64,000 nucleotides of DNA from Catenovulum sediminis (lineage in GTDB: Bacteria; Pseudomonadota; Gammaproteobacteria; Enterobacterales; Alteromonadaceae). The notes below the pieces were generated by a model, which saw nothing but the letters and a program-made list of their open reading frames with translations, was not told where the DNA came from and searched no databases. Position 1 is the stretch's first letter; every line of letters starts with the position of its first letter. This document shows positions 18,900 to 28,668 of this stretch, piece after piece. Both the position numbers and the translations under genes were made by a program. The stretch spans positions 124,001-188,000 of the forward strand of contig NZ_CP041661.1 of assembly GCF_007289895.1 (NCBI RefSeq), written 5' to 3'.

Positions 18900-19322
18900 T
18901 TATTTAGATGGCACATCAATGCCAGATGCAAACAGCAGCTCACCTGGTTTAAAATCAAAATTATTGAGTTCAGCACTGCGGTTTTGCACCACGCCTGCAA
19001 GATAGAATTTGAAATTACCCGAATCTACCGCGTCCAATATCACAGCTTTAGCTGGGCTATTGTCGGGCAATAGTTTTGCCCTGCTTGTAATCCATTCTTT
19101 ACTACCTTGCAACGTCCCATCGTTTAACTTCGATAACTGAAAGGTGCCGTTTTGTGCTGCCTGCTTACTATCGTAAATATGAACCCAAACCTTACCATCA
19201 GCGTCTACGTCTTGTACAACATGGTCGATACCTTTGTTGCCTTGATATTTAAGGTCTTCTTGATCAAATACTTTAGCATTCGGTTTATTGGCATAGTCAG
19301 CTGTTAATTTTGCTTGTACTAA
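18900..19322 (-). pseudogene. C-terminal toxin domain fragment (polymorphic toxin tip)
   Basis: An open stretch of 141 codons lacks a proper start and stops 10 bases before the Imm49-like gene. It contains KYQGNKGIDHVVQDVDADG, WVHIYDSKQAAQNGTFQLSK and GSKEWITSRA. Together these resemble restriction-endonuclease-fold nuclease toxin tips (G-hD-h ... hxxSKQ ... G) from CDI, Rhs or similar proteins. The open frame begins at a junction with a broken immunity-like gene at about 19322. It looks like a displaced, silent toxin module left by recombination. The nuclease fold is an inference. Confidence 0.6.
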
Positions 19323-19528
19323 TTAAACACATATTAGGTTCATCGGTCATTGCAACCAACTCATTTTCAATACACTCACTTGCAATTTGCCCTTCATCGA
19401 CAAGCAAAGAAAGTATATTAAAACAATAAACGAAATTTTCATGGTGATATGCGTATTTAAGCTCTGTTTTTTTTACATTCAAATTTAACTTTGTTATAAA
19501 AATCATACTTTTTAATACTTTCCCTCAT
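19297..19528 (-). pseudogene. Broken immunity-like gene, paralogue of 15179-15700
   Basis: An ATG at 19528 begins MRESIKKYDFYNKVKFECKK but the frame ends soon after an 8-A run (T's at 19467-19474). Removing one base there joins it to TELKYAYHHENFVYCFNILS LLVDEGQIASECIENELVAM, which matches the middle of the intact gene at 15179-15700. The similarity then stops near 19325, where the toxin-tip frame begins. The gene is thus both frameshifted and truncated. Confidence 0.55.
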
Positions 19529-19561
19529 CGCTAAAAATCTTTTATCCACGTGTTTGGAATT

Positions 19562-19708
19562 TCATCCCAGAAAGCGGGCGATAACAGCCTCCGCCACTCC
19601 TATTTTTGTTTCAGGGTCATAAGTATAGCCACTAGGCTTCCATAGTTCATCACTAGCACCGCCTTCTTTTCCATTAGATATTCTTACATTCTTTGAATCT
19701 ATAAATCT
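19562..19708 (-). pseudogene. Extreme C-terminal fragment of a toxin-like protein
   Basis: Forty-eight codons between stops encode a polar tail including GKEGGASDELWKPSGYTYDP and ending AVIARFLG. The fragment ends 33 bases before the ATG of the broken immunity-like gene, the position expected for the tip of its toxin. No toxin family is recognised from so short a piece. Confidence 0.35.
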
Positions 19709-19852
19709 CTACAGTTGTATTAGACCATTACAACTGCGGGGGTTATGTTTTTCACATTATGCTGTGAATTTTTAAACCTTGGATAGCTTTGTTTATAAGG
19801 ATTAACTTTGGTTGATAGCGGGATAGCGACTAAGTTTAAAAAGCGGTGAGTC

Positions 19853-20992
19853 TTATATTTTACTTAAATCGTCGCTGAGTTCATCTAAGTTGTGTGCTAT
19901 GGTCTGAAAGTTTTCAATTGTTTGATTAAACGATTGGCTAACGTCTGTCATCATGCGGTTGCCAGAGCCTATGACATCGGTACTGGCATTAATTGCCGCT
20001 TTAATTTCACTCACAGCCTGTTCGCTGCGTTCGGCCAGTTCACGCACTTCATGGGCAACAACACCAAACCCACGACCGGAATCGCCAGCTTTGGCCGCTT
20101 CTATCGCGGCATTAATTGACAATAATTTTGATTGGCTCGCAAGCCCTTGGATCAGCTCGACTGTTTCGCCGATCAGATCGTTTTTGGTATTAATGTCTGT
20201 GATGATTTCAGATAAATTTGAAAATACTTGATAACAATCCTTAGAGCGTTTGCCGGCTTTTTGCGTATCGGCCTGAATTTCATACACTCGTTCAACTTTT
20301 TCGCTTATCAAACGGTTATTATTTTCGATCGTTTGCCGGTTGTGCACATGCGGGGTGACATTTCTTGTAATACCAATTATTCCATTTAATTGTCCGGTTT
20401 TGGCTTCTGTCCATTGCACTTTGGTTGTCGCTAGCCAGACATCACCGGCTTGTTCTTCGATATCTTGAAAATGCATTTTTTTATGCATTACAGCTTTTTC
20501 ATCCGCCCAGGCTTTTTCACAAAAATCAGGCGGCATAAAAATATCATCACTTTTTCCCAACTCCAATTGAGGGATTGCTTTTAAAAATGAGCGATTTGCG
20601 TATATATAGTTATGCTGCGTGTCTTTTACGTAAATCCAGTCAGGAATTAAATCCAATACGGTATTGTATAAAACTTGCTTTTCATTGACCGTCACCAGTT
20701 GTGACTTAAGCTCGCTAATTTCGCTGTCTTTTTGCTCAATTAAGTTTTGCAGCTGTCGCTGCATGGTATGTAGTTCGGATTCTTTATCCGTTGTTTCATG
20801 TTGATTTTGAGCAAACTGAAAATACAAAAATACAAACAACCCAACAGACAGCCATAACCAATTTAGCCAGATATCTAAATACAGTGGAATAGCTGCCGCG
20901 CCCACAACAAACAGTAATGCGACAAATATCACATAGGTTTGATGACTTTTTTTGCGGCTCGTTTGGTCTTGAATTTCTGATGTTTGATACAT
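19853..20992 (-). CDS. PAS-domain methyl-accepting chemotaxis-type protein
   Basis: The 379-residue protein has two hydrophobic stretches at about residues 21-60 and a coiled coil at 65-105. A PAS domain follows (YNTVLDLIPDWIYVKDTQHN to GITRNVTPH). The C-terminal chemoreceptor signalling tip is LLSINAAIEAAKAGDSGRGF followed by GVVAHEVRELAERSEQAVSEIK. The tip is the part that contacts CheA and CheW. The signalling domain is shorter than in classical receptors and no periplasmic sensor domain is seen, so it probably senses redox or a cytoplasmic ligand through PAS. Confidence 0.88.
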   Translation of the reverse strand: MYQTSEIQDQTSRKKSHQTYVIFVALLFVVGAAAIPLYLDIWLNWLWLSVGLFVFLYFQFAQNQHETTDKESELHTMQRQLQNLIEQKDSEISELKSQLVTVNEKQVLYNTVLDLIPDWIYVKDTQHNYIYANRSFLKAIPQLELGKSDDIFMPPDFCEKAWADEKAVMHKKMHFQDIEEQAGDVWLATTKVQWTEAKTGQLNGIIGITRNVTPHVHNRQTIENNNRLISEKVERVYEIQADTQKAGKRSKDCYQVFSNLSEIITDINTKNDLIGETVELIQGLASQSKLLSINAAIEAAKAGDSGRGFGVVAHEVRELAERSEQAVSEIKAAINASTDVIGSGNRMMTDVSQSFNQTIENFQTIAHNLDELSDDLSKI

Positions 20993-21087
20993 ATGCTCAA
21001 CGCCTAAATTAAACGGTAAATTAGTTAATCAAGTTATTCAGGCAACAGCATGGTGTGTTGCCTGCTGCCTAAATGTGCGCAAAAAAT

Positions 21088-22563
21088 TTAGTTACGCAGC
21101 TGATTTAGCGTGTAATAAAGTTTATTTACGCTGGGCTTGCGCTGACTGGCACTGGTCAATGCTTTAAAATCAAACATCACCACTTTATCCGCGGTTAGCG
21201 GCACATCGACCCACAATGTCGTATTATCGTTCGTCAACCTGACCTTTTGAATATCAAGCTGTTTCAGGTTTTGCTTAGCTGAGCCGTATTCGCCGCTGTA
21301 CTTGTAGTTCCACTCCGATACTGCAATTTTATTTGCACGCACGGTGTTAGGCTCAACCGCTTCAGTAAAGTTAATTTTAAAACCACTTTTCGTCAGTTTG
21401 ATATCCAGCACTTCAAACGGGTTGGTGCCGTCCCAAACGATTTTTTCTAATCCGAAAGGTTTACCGCCTTTTGCGCCCCAACCGCGCGCCGTTTGACCCA
21501 CCCATAAATGTCCTTGGCTATCAAAACGCGTACGGATATTGCCACTTTGCATGCCTCCGACAAAGTTCATGACCGCCCCCTGATATTGACCGTTCACTTT
21601 ATCCAGCATCACACGAAAGACATTTGACTGGGTTTGATCACCAATAAAAATTTGTCCTTTAAAGGGGCCAAACTGGCCTTCTGTGGTATCCCATTCAGGA
21701 TTTCCCGGCGAGTTTGCCACTTCAATATGCGGGATCCAAACAACCGGCTTTTCACGCAATTTGTCAAAGTCTGCCGGTGTCATACTGCGAATTTTATCTT
21801 CGTTATAATCAGGATGATCAATGAGCGGAATTGGATGCCCGTAAAACTTATTTTCCTGCAAAATATGCAGCTTAGAGGTTTCAACCCAATCGCCTTGGTT
21901 ATCAGTAAAAAACAACTCATCTTGCGGGCTGATGCCAATTCCAGCGGGTGAACGCAAACCATAAGCGAATGGTTCAAATTGACCTTTTGTATTCACCTTA
22001 AATGCCCATCCACGATATCCACCCGCGCTGCCCATAGTGCCAAGCGAAAACGACTTAGGCGCACCATGACTTAAATTAAGGGTCCCGTAATAATTGCCGG
22101 CTTTATCTTTTACTGGGCCAAAAGTAAATTCGTGATAATTATCGTGAAAGTTCCAGTCGTCCGTAATTTGAATATAATCATCTGCCTGCCCGTCGTTGTT
22201 AATATCGACCAGACGGGTTAATTCTGGTTTTTGCGCGACAATAATACTGCCATCATCTTCTATCATTAAACCAGTTGGTTCATGCAAACCATCCGCAAAC
22301 TTTGTCCAGTTTCCTTGTTTTAAGCGCCAAACTTCACCCAAACGGGTGGCAACAAATACCTCGTTATTTTTACTGGTGTCCAGCCCGGTTATATGAAAAG
22401 GCACATCTTTCGGTAAATCGATGGTTTCTACAGAATATCCGTCCGGCATGTAATTGCCTTTTGGATGCCCAACGGCATTTGCAGTTTGCGCGTTAAAAAC
22501 AATGCCACACAAAACAAATGCACGGATAAACTGGTTTTTCACTACATTAAGTTTATTTTGCAT
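21088..22563 (-). CDS. Periplasmic beta-propeller dehydrogenase-like protein
   Basis: The 491-residue protein has a signal peptide ending near AQTANA. Its propeller-type sequence includes HITGLDTSKNNEVFVATRLG, GLHEPTGLMIEDDGSIIVAQ, YGLRSPAGIGISPQDELFFTDNQG and IFIGDQTQSNVFRV. These resemble PQQ-type sugar (L-sorbosone or glucose) dehydrogenases and related membrane-bound dehydrogenase domains. The last ~100 residues are an Ig-like addition. It starts 1 base after the stop of the cytochrome c gene, so the pair is co-translated. Together they could oxidise a sugar and pass electrons out. PQQ binding is not proved. Confidence 0.7.
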   Translation of the reverse strand: MQNKLNVVKNQFIRAFVLCGIVFNAQTANAVGHPKGNYMPDGYSVETIDLPKDVPFHITGLDTSKNNEVFVATRLGEVWRLKQGNWTKFADGLHEPTGLMIEDDGSIIVAQKPELTRLVDINNDGQADDYIQITDDWNFHDNYHEFTFGPVKDKAGNYYGTLNLSHGAPKSFSLGTMGSAGGYRGWAFKVNTKGQFEPFAYGLRSPAGIGISPQDELFFTDNQGDWVETSKLHILQENKFYGHPIPLIDHPDYNEDKIRSMTPADFDKLREKPVVWIPHIEVANSPGNPEWDTTEGQFGPFKGQIFIGDQTQSNVFRVMLDKVNGQYQGAVMNFVGGMQSGNIRTRFDSQGHLWVGQTARGWGAKGGKPFGLEKIVWDGTNPFEVLDIKLTKSGFKINFTEAVEPNTVRANKIAVSEWNYKYSGEYGSAKQNLKQLDIQKVRLTNDNTTLWVDVPLTADKVVMFDFKALTSASQRKPSVNKLYYTLNQLRN

Positions 22564-22564
22564 T

Positions 22565-23938
22565 TTACTCTGCTCCGGTCGCTTTTATTTGAATGCTAAA
22601 GTTTTTGTTTTGCGCTGGGTTAACGACAAAGGTTTTACCCTTATGACTGCTTTTAATTTGACCACCAGTTACCGAAATCGACATTGCCTTGTTTTCAGGT
22701 AATTTAAACTGCAGGTCGTTGACGTTTTTCGGATTACCCAACACCTGATAGTTCAGCGATAAGGTTTTTCCGTCTGTTGCCACCCCCTGCATCGACAGAT
22801 AGACATTTTGTAATTTAAAATCAAATCGGGTTTCAGCCTGTCGGTTGTATTTTATAAACTCGCACTGCTTGCTCTTTGGCATTATTTGCGCATTGCGGTT
22901 AAATAACCACTTACCTAAAGGTACGCTTCCGTCTTGTCCTCGGCCTTTAATATTGGGTCCAATATTTAACATATCTCCTAGCCACACACCGCTTATTGCA
23001 CAGCTGCGGGTGTTAAAACCATAATTAACTTTTTCTAGCAAACCAACGGCAACTGTATAGGGAGGTAAATCAACCACAACCTTGCGTTGCACCTGAATGG
23101 ATTTATCCGCTTTTATTGGAAAATCTGTGCCGGCCAGTTGCTGCTCTGCAACTTTTGAAGCGGCAAATAACTTTATGGTGTTTTCTTTATTAGTGACGAT
23201 CAATGGCGCGTTGGTACGGGTGTATTTCGGGAAAGGTTTAGGCGGCGTCATTAATCTGAATGTCATCTGTTGTTTACCACGCTTAAGCGGCCAGCTGCCA
23301 CTCCATTGATTACCCACTTTTTTCACGGGCTGGCCATCTATATACACGTCAATGAGTACGTGAGGTGCTTTTACGTATAACGCCGTATCTTGTTCGCGAG
23401 GTGCATAAAAATCGCCTGTAAATTCAATCGCAAATTCTTCGCTTTCTGGCATGCTAAAATCTGGCATATTTCTTAACGCTGGACCTTGTTTAACAGGTCT
23501 ATGGTTTTCTAACTGCGCCCAACTGCGCGACTTGTCGCCACCGAGCGTATAGATTTTATAGGTTAAATTGTCCCAACCTTCCCGTTTAGACAATATATAA
23601 GCTGTGATTTGTTTAACTTGCTGTTCGTTCAAGATGTTTTTAAAAGCCGGCATCCCCGCTTGTGAAAAACCATTTTGAATATTTTTGAATATATCTGAAG
23701 GTTGACCACCATGTACCCACTCACCGTCTTTCAAGTTAAAACCCATCGCGCCACTTAAATCGGCGCTATGGCAAGCAGCACAAACCGATTCAAACGTTTT
23801 TTGCCCAGCGGTTAAATGCTCTGTTTGCAAACTCATTGTTTCAATCTGTTTGTCTAAGTCAGAGGGATTACTATGCGCGACACTGTTAAATAACAGCATG
23901 CTCATTAAAATAAATTTAAAATTAAAAGTGTGGTTCAT
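22565..23938 (-). CDS. Cytochrome c domain protein with PA14-like region
   Basis: The 457-residue exported protein has a signal peptide ending near AHS. A class I cytochrome c domain follows: CAACH haem-binding motif near residue 53, GMPAFKNILNEQQVKQITAYIL with the methionine ligand. Beta-rich segments then resemble carbohydrate-binding PA14-type modules (EFTGDFYAPREQDTALYVKA, VLIDVYIDGQPV). The tail repeats that style. It is the first gene of a two-gene unit with the propeller protein and is divergent from fucP. It is likely an electron acceptor tethered to a sugar-handling partner. Confidence 0.8.
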   Translation of the reverse strand: MNHTFNFKFILMSMLLFNSVAHSNPSDLDKQIETMSLQTEHLTAGQKTFESVCAACHSADLSGAMGFNLKDGEWVHGGQPSDIFKNIQNGFSQAGMPAFKNILNEQQVKQITAYILSKREGWDNLTYKIYTLGGDKSRSWAQLENHRPVKQGPALRNMPDFSMPESEEFAIEFTGDFYAPREQDTALYVKAPHVLIDVYIDGQPVKKVGNQWSGSWPLKRGKQQMTFRLMTPPKPFPKYTRTNAPLIVTNKENTIKLFAASKVAEQQLAGTDFPIKADKSIQVQRKVVVDLPPYTVAVGLLEKVNYGFNTRSCAISGVWLGDMLNIGPNIKGRGQDGSVPLGKWLFNRNAQIMPKSKQCEFIKYNRQAETRFDFKLQNVYLSMQGVATDGKTLSLNYQVLGNPKNVNDLQFKLPENKAMSISVTGGQIKSSHKGKTFVVNPAQNKNFSIQIKATGAE

Positions 23939-24373
23939 AAAAGTTGTACCTACCTAATAGGATTATTTTCATTAATGCATTGTTTGTCTTTTGTTATAAA
24001 GCACCCAGCACGACAAAATTAACACATGAATTTTATTTTTTAAATATAATTTAAAATTTTCAGTTAGCAACACACATCTCTATTTAAGTGCATTTTTAGA
24101 AAATTTCGATATTCGATTAACACTGCGCACCGGATCAACTTTGTAAATTCACCACCCAAATAAATTAACCTCATGATTTAATTGCGCTTTCACGCCCTAC
24201 AATTCACTCTAAATACCGTATACAGCTGCATGCACACCAAATAATTGTTAACAAAAATAATTTTCTTGCTGAAACAAGCGATTTTGGTTATTTTTTATAA
24301 CGCCTTATTTACAACCTAACGGTTTAGGTTTAGCATAAAAACAATTATTCATATATAAATTTCAGGTAATACT
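23939..24373. promoter_or_regulatory. Divergent intergenic region between cytochrome gene and fucP
   Basis: No gene is seen in 435 bases of AT-rich DNA. It should hold both promoters and any operators for the oxidation pair and the fucose unit, suggesting joint control. I see no clear palindromic operator. Confidence 0.4.
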
Positions 24374-25801
24374 ATGGAAACAAGCAGAAGCGTGGATACC
24401 AGCTTGGTAGAAGAAACCAGTAACACCACTGTTAACAAACCGAAAATAATTGAAAAGAAATATTTTCTGTCTTTCGTTCTTGTTGGGTTATTATTCCCAT
24501 TATGGGGATTCGCCAATGATGTTACCAATCCACTGGTAAAGGCCTTTAAGGATATTTTTTTAATATCCAATGCGCAAAGTAGTCTGGTTCAGTTCGCGTT
24601 TTATTTTGGTTATGGTTTTATGGCTATCCCGGCTGCAATCTTCATCCGCAAATATAATTACAAATCCGGTATTTTATTAGGCTTGAGTCTATATGCGTTA
24701 GGCGCGCTTTTATTTATTCCCGCCAGCAGCTATATGGAATTTAACTTCTTTTTAGCCGCTTTATGGATTTTAACCTGCGGACTTGCCCTGCTTGAAACAA
24801 CCGCTAATCCTTATGTATTGTCGATGGGCCACCCTGATACATCCACTCAACGCCTCAATCTTGCGCAGGCTTTTAACCCAATTGGCTCATTAACCGGGAT
24901 GATGGTGGCATCAACTTATATTCTGAATGAGTTACAAGTCGAAGCATTTCGTGCCAAAGAAAAAGCAAACCATCCTGAATACGCAAACATGTTGCCTGCC
25001 GAAGTCGATGGCAAATTAGTTCAGGCTTTAAACGATTTTGCCGTCAACGAACCCGTTGCGCACCAAGCAATGCAAGCGGCAGATCTTGCAACGGTTAAAG
25101 GCCCTTATGTTGCCATTGCCGGTGTTGTATTTTTAGTTTTTTTAGCGTTTTTATTTACCAAAATGCCTAAAACACAATCAGATCAAGAGCCGTTAACCCC
25201 CACCATTTTAAAAGATACCTTTAAACGTTTATTTAAAAACGGTCGTTATCTAGAAGGCGTACTCGCACAGGCGTTTAACGTGGGTGCACAAATTATGTGT
25301 TGGACCTTTATCATCCATTATGGCATGACTTCTGTCGGTTTAACGGCAGCAGAGGCGCAGAGCTATAATATGATTGCGATGGGTATTTTCTTATCCGGTC
25401 GATTTATTTGTACTTTCTTGTTGTCCTACGTTCGTCCGGGCCAACTATTAATGATTTTAGCAGCCGGTGCCGGTGTATTAGTTGCAGGCGCTATTTTCTT
25501 AGGCGGATATTCAGGCTTATATTGTTTAGTCGGGGTTTCAGGCTGTATGTCACTGATGTTCCCAACCATCTACGGTATCGCGCTTAAAGATATGGGTGAA
25601 GACGCCAGTTTAGCGTCAGCTGGTTTAGTGATGGCAATTGTAGGGGGCGCAATTATGCCGCCGCTGCAAGGCTCACTCATTGATGGTGATTCATTATTTG
25701 CTGGTTTGCCCAGCGTACAAACTTCTTTTGTATTACCACTCATTTGTTTTGTCATGATCGCGTTTTACGGTTATCGAGCACATGTTAAATACAAAGTTTA
25801 A
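24374..25801 (+). CDS. fucP: L-fucose:H+ symporter (MFS)
   Basis: The 475-residue membrane protein has about twelve helices. FucP-family features include FVLVGLLFPLWGFANDVTNPLV, YFGYGFMAIPAAIFIRKYNYKSGI, ALLETTANPYVLSMG and AQAFNPIGSLTG. The N-terminal DVTNPL and the ETTANPY motif carry the acidic residues used for proton coupling and sugar binding in E. coli FucP. It imports fucose or a related hexose across the inner membrane. It overlaps the following fucosidase gene by 20 bases, linking release and uptake of fucose. Related transporters carry galactose or glucose, so the sugar is supported mainly by context. Confidence 0.88.
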   Translation: METSRSVDTSLVEETSNTTVNKPKIIEKKYFLSFVLVGLLFPLWGFANDVTNPLVKAFKDIFLISNAQSSLVQFAFYFGYGFMAIPAAIFIRKYNYKSGILLGLSLYALGALLFIPASSYMEFNFFLAALWILTCGLALLETTANPYVLSMGHPDTSTQRLNLAQAFNPIGSLTGMMVASTYILNELQVEAFRAKEKANHPEYANMLPAEVDGKLVQALNDFAVNEPVAHQAMQAADLATVKGPYVAIAGVVFLVFLAFLFTKMPKTQSDQEPLTPTILKDTFKRLFKNGRYLEGVLAQAFNVGAQIMCWTFIIHYGMTSVGLTAAEAQSYNMIAMGIFLSGRFICTFLLSYVRPGQLLMILAAGAGVLVAGAIFLGGYSGLYCLVGVSGCMSLMFPTIYGIALKDMGEDASLASAGLVMAIVGGAIMPPLQGSLIDGDSLFAGLPSVQTSFVLPLICFVMIAFYGYRAHVKYKV

Positions 25802-27263
25802 GCTTTCCACCCTGTACTTACTGCCTGCACTGCTGGCAGTAAGTCTTGCCGATGCAAATGAATACCAACCCAATTGGCCTTCAGTTAAACAACATCAAAC
25901 GCCTCAATGGTTTTTAGACGCTAAATTTGGCGTTTATTTTCATTGGGGTCCATATACTGTTCCTGCGCATAAAACAGAGTGGTATTCGATATGGATGTAT
26001 CGCGAAGGTCATCCTATACGTAAACACCATGAAGAGACTTATGGTGATTTATCTGAGTTTGGTTATAAAGATTTTATTCCACAGTTTACCGGCGAGCATT
26101 TTGATGCGAAAGAATGGGCACAGCTGATTGCTGCTTCTGGAGCTGAATTTGCAGGCCCGGTCAGCGAACATGCGGATGGATTTGCCATGTGGGACAGCGA
26201 GGTAACCCGCTGGAATGCTAAAGACATGGGCCCCCAAAAAGATATTGTGGGTGAAATGTCTGTTGCTCTGCGCGAGCAAGGTTTAAAGTTTATTGCCACT
26301 TTTCACCATCAATGGAAGTATGTTTGGTACCCAACCTGGGATAAGAATACCGATGCTTCCGATCCGCAATACGCCGATTTATATGGCCCTTATGTACCAA
26401 AAGGCACATTTGTCATGGCCAATCAAAAAACAGAGCCATTGCCTGATAAACAATTTAATGATGAATGGCTGGCTAAAGTGCAAGAAGTGGTTGATAAATA
26501 CCAGCCTGATTTAGTTTATTTTGATAATAAAATGGACATTATTGCAGAGCAATACAGGCTTAAATTTTTGGCTGATTATTATAATCAGGCAGCAGAGCGC
26601 CGGCAAGATGTCGTTGTTACCTATAAGTTTGAAGATTTGCAGCCGGGCTCAGCCGTTTTAGATTTAGAACGTGCACGTATGAGTGATATTAAGCCCTTTC
26701 CATGGTTGACGGATGATTCAATTGATTGGGATTCTTGGAGTCATACCAATACACCAAATTATAAATCAACTGATCGTTTGATTGATTTTTTAGTGGATGT
26801 TGTCAGCAAAAACGGTCGAGTGCTGTTAAATATCACCCCTACCGCAGATGGTCGTATTTTACAACCGGTACGACAGCGATTACTTAATATGGGTGAATGG
26901 CTCAAAGTAAATGGTGAAGCCATTTATGGTACACGCCCGTGGCATCGCTTTGGAGAGGGACCCACGCAAGTGACGGAAGGCCATTTAAGTGAAAAACAAA
27001 ACCCCGACAGCACGGCCAAAGATATTCGATTTACAACTAAAGAGGGTGCGCTATACGCGTTTGTGTTGGGATGGCCAACTGAAAATATCTCGATTAAAAG
27101 TTTAGCCCGTTACAAAGTTAAAAAGATTCAATCAATCAAGCTGTTGGGCAGCGCAGAAAAAATTAACTGGCATCAAGCCGATGATGCATTAATAATAGAG
27201 CCACCCGCTGACGCACCAACTGACTATGCGCACGCGTTTAAAATCACCTTTAAGACAAATTAA
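25782..27263 (+). CDS. Secreted alpha-L-fucosidase (GH29)
   Basis: The 493-residue protein has a signal peptide ending near LADA-NEY. GH29 landmarks follow in order: WFLDAKFGVYFHWGPYTVPA, SEHADGFAMWDSEVTRWNA, IATFHHQWKYVWY, and the strand with the nucleophile DLVYFDNKM. RVLLNITPTADGRIL and a C-terminal beta-sandwich complete the fold. It removes terminal fucose from glycans in the periplasm or outside. Its start codon lies inside the end of fucP, and 40 bases later the kelch lipoprotein gene begins, so the three form an operon. Confidence 0.93.
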   Translation: MLNTKFKLSTLYLLPALLAVSLADANEYQPNWPSVKQHQTPQWFLDAKFGVYFHWGPYTVPAHKTEWYSIWMYREGHPIRKHHEETYGDLSEFGYKDFIPQFTGEHFDAKEWAQLIAASGAEFAGPVSEHADGFAMWDSEVTRWNAKDMGPQKDIVGEMSVALREQGLKFIATFHHQWKYVWYPTWDKNTDASDPQYADLYGPYVPKGTFVMANQKTEPLPDKQFNDEWLAKVQEVVDKYQPDLVYFDNKMDIIAEQYRLKFLADYYNQAAERRQDVVVTYKFEDLQPGSAVLDLERARMSDIKPFPWLTDDSIDWDSWSHTNTPNYKSTDRLIDFLVDVVSKNGRVLLNITPTADGRILQPVRQRLLNMGEWLKVNGEAIYGTRPWHRFGEGPTQVTEGHLSEKQNPDSTAKDIRFTTKEGALYAFVLGWPTENISIKSLARYKVKKIQSIKLLGSAEKINWHQADDALIIEPPADAPTDYAHAFKITFKTN

Positions 27264-27303
27264 TGGCATATATTTTTTTAACTTATCCAATAGGAATACG
27301 AAG

Positions 27304-28341
27304 ATGAGATTTTTTTGCTTGTTATTGCTGGCTCAGATAAGTTTGATGGGATGTCAGAATCAACCTGATCAACCTGCTCAAAAAAACCAACAACAATTGC
27401 AACCAGCCGAGAACTGGCAAGCTGTTTTAACAAATGCTGAGCCCGTGCCGCGCCACGAAGCTACCTTTATTCAGTATAAAAATAAGTTTTATGCATTAGG
27501 TGGACGGGGTGTGAGAGCCGTCAGTATTTATGATCCAGTCAATAACAACTGGCAAAAAGGCAGTAAACCGCCTTTTCAAATCCATCACTTTCAGGCAGGC
27601 ATTTATCAAGATAAAATTATCATCGCCGGTGCGATGACGGGTGGCTACCCAGATGAAAAACCGGTTGGTAATTTAATTTATTATTATCCTGAACAAGACA
27701 AATGGGAAATTGGTCCGTCTATTCCAGAAAATCGCCGTCGTGGCGGCGCGGGCGTGATTATTAAAGGCGACAATTTATATCTAGCGGCCGGCATTACCAA
27801 TGGACACATTGACGGTTGGGTAAATTGGCTGGATGTTTATAACTTCACAAGCGGAAAATGGCAACAGCTACCCGATGCGCCCAGAGCACGTGATCATTTT
27901 CAGGCAGGTTTAATCGGTGAACAAATTTATTTAGTGGGCGGCAGAAGAACCTCTAAAGTAACCAACCAAGTATTTTCTCTGTTAGTGATGCCCGTTGATG
28001 TATACGATATAAAAAGCAAAACTTGGCGTACTTTACCCGCTAAAAATAATCTGCCGACCGGTCGCGCTGGCACCTCCACTCTGGTGGTAGGTGAAAACCT
28101 GATTGTATTGGGCGGAGAAAGTGATCGGCCCGGCGTCGCACATAATGAGGTGGAAGCATATAATATAAAGTCTGAACAATGGCGAACTTTACCTAACATG
28201 CTGCAAGGACGACATGGCTCAGGCGCAATTTTATACGATAATTCCATCTGGACGTGCTGCGGCTCTGGTAACCGCGGTGGTAGCCCAGAGCTCACGACAA
28301 CAGAAAAACTAAAGCTTAATCTAAATGGAACACTTGATTAA
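27304..28341 (+). CDS. Kelch-repeat lipoprotein
   Basis: The 345-residue protein has a lipobox LMGC at residues 14-17 of a short signal and about six kelch repeats, for example [24 protein letters not shown] and [11 protein letters not shown]. Kelch propellers of this size in bacteria include NanM-type sugar mutarotases, so a role in epimerising or binding the released sugar is plausible but not shown. The ATG at 27304 has AGGA 11 bases upstream; the frame is open earlier but overlaps the fucosidase. Its end overlaps the convergent mutarotase gene by 26 bases. Confidence 0.85.
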   Translation: MRFFCLLLLAQISLMGCQNQPDQPAQKNQQQLQPAENWQAVLTNAEPVPRHEATFIQYKNKFYALGGRGVRAVSIYDPVNNNWQKGSKPPFQIHHFQAGIYQDKIIIAGAMTGGYPDEKPVGNLIYYYPEQDKWEIGPSIPENRRRGGAGVIIKGDNLYLAAGITNGHIDGWVNWLDVYNFTSGKWQQLPDAPRARDHFQAGLIGEQIYLVGGRRTSKVTNQVFSLLVMPVDVYDIKSKTWRTLPAKNNLPTGRAGTSTLVVGENLIVLGGESDRPGVAHNEVEAYNIKSEQWRTLPNMLQGRHGSGAILYDNSIWTCCGSGNRGGSPELTTTEKLKLNLNGTLD

Positions 28342-28630
28342 GTTCAACAACGGTGGGGCTGTTATCTGGATTGGTTTGCATAATATCTGCCATGTACGCC
28401 CACCACTTTTTAACCACTTCAGTGGTGGGTAATTTGTCCATGGTATGTTGATTATTCCGCCATAGAACTGCAAAGAGTTGCAAACTCTCCTGATGCAAAT
28501 ATATCGAATAATCGTGAATACCTGCTTGTTTAAGTTCGACAGCTAATTCCGGCCATATTTCATCATGCCGCTTTTTATATTCATCTTCACAACCTTGATT
28601 TAGCTGCATAACAAATGCAATTTTTTCCAT
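28316..28630 (-). CDS. L-rhamnose mutarotase family protein
   Basis: The 104-residue protein matches the short RhaM/YiiL family: [45 protein letters not shown], and [13 protein letters not shown]. These enzymes interconvert anomers of 6-deoxy sugars. The conserved histidine and tryptophan pair of the family are present. Next to a fucosidase and fucP the natural sugar may be fucose, or rhamnose. It is the second gene of a minus-strand unit after the GH42 gene, 38 bases downstream. Confidence 0.88.
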   Translation of the reverse strand: MEKIAFVMQLNQGCEDEYKKRHDEIWPELAVELKQAGIHDYSIYLHQESLQLFAVLWRNNQHTMDKLPTTEVVKKWWAYMADIMQTNPDNSPTVVELNQVFHLD

Positions 28631-28668
28631 TTTTCATTCTCTGTAAATTTAATCTATTGCGCGTATCT

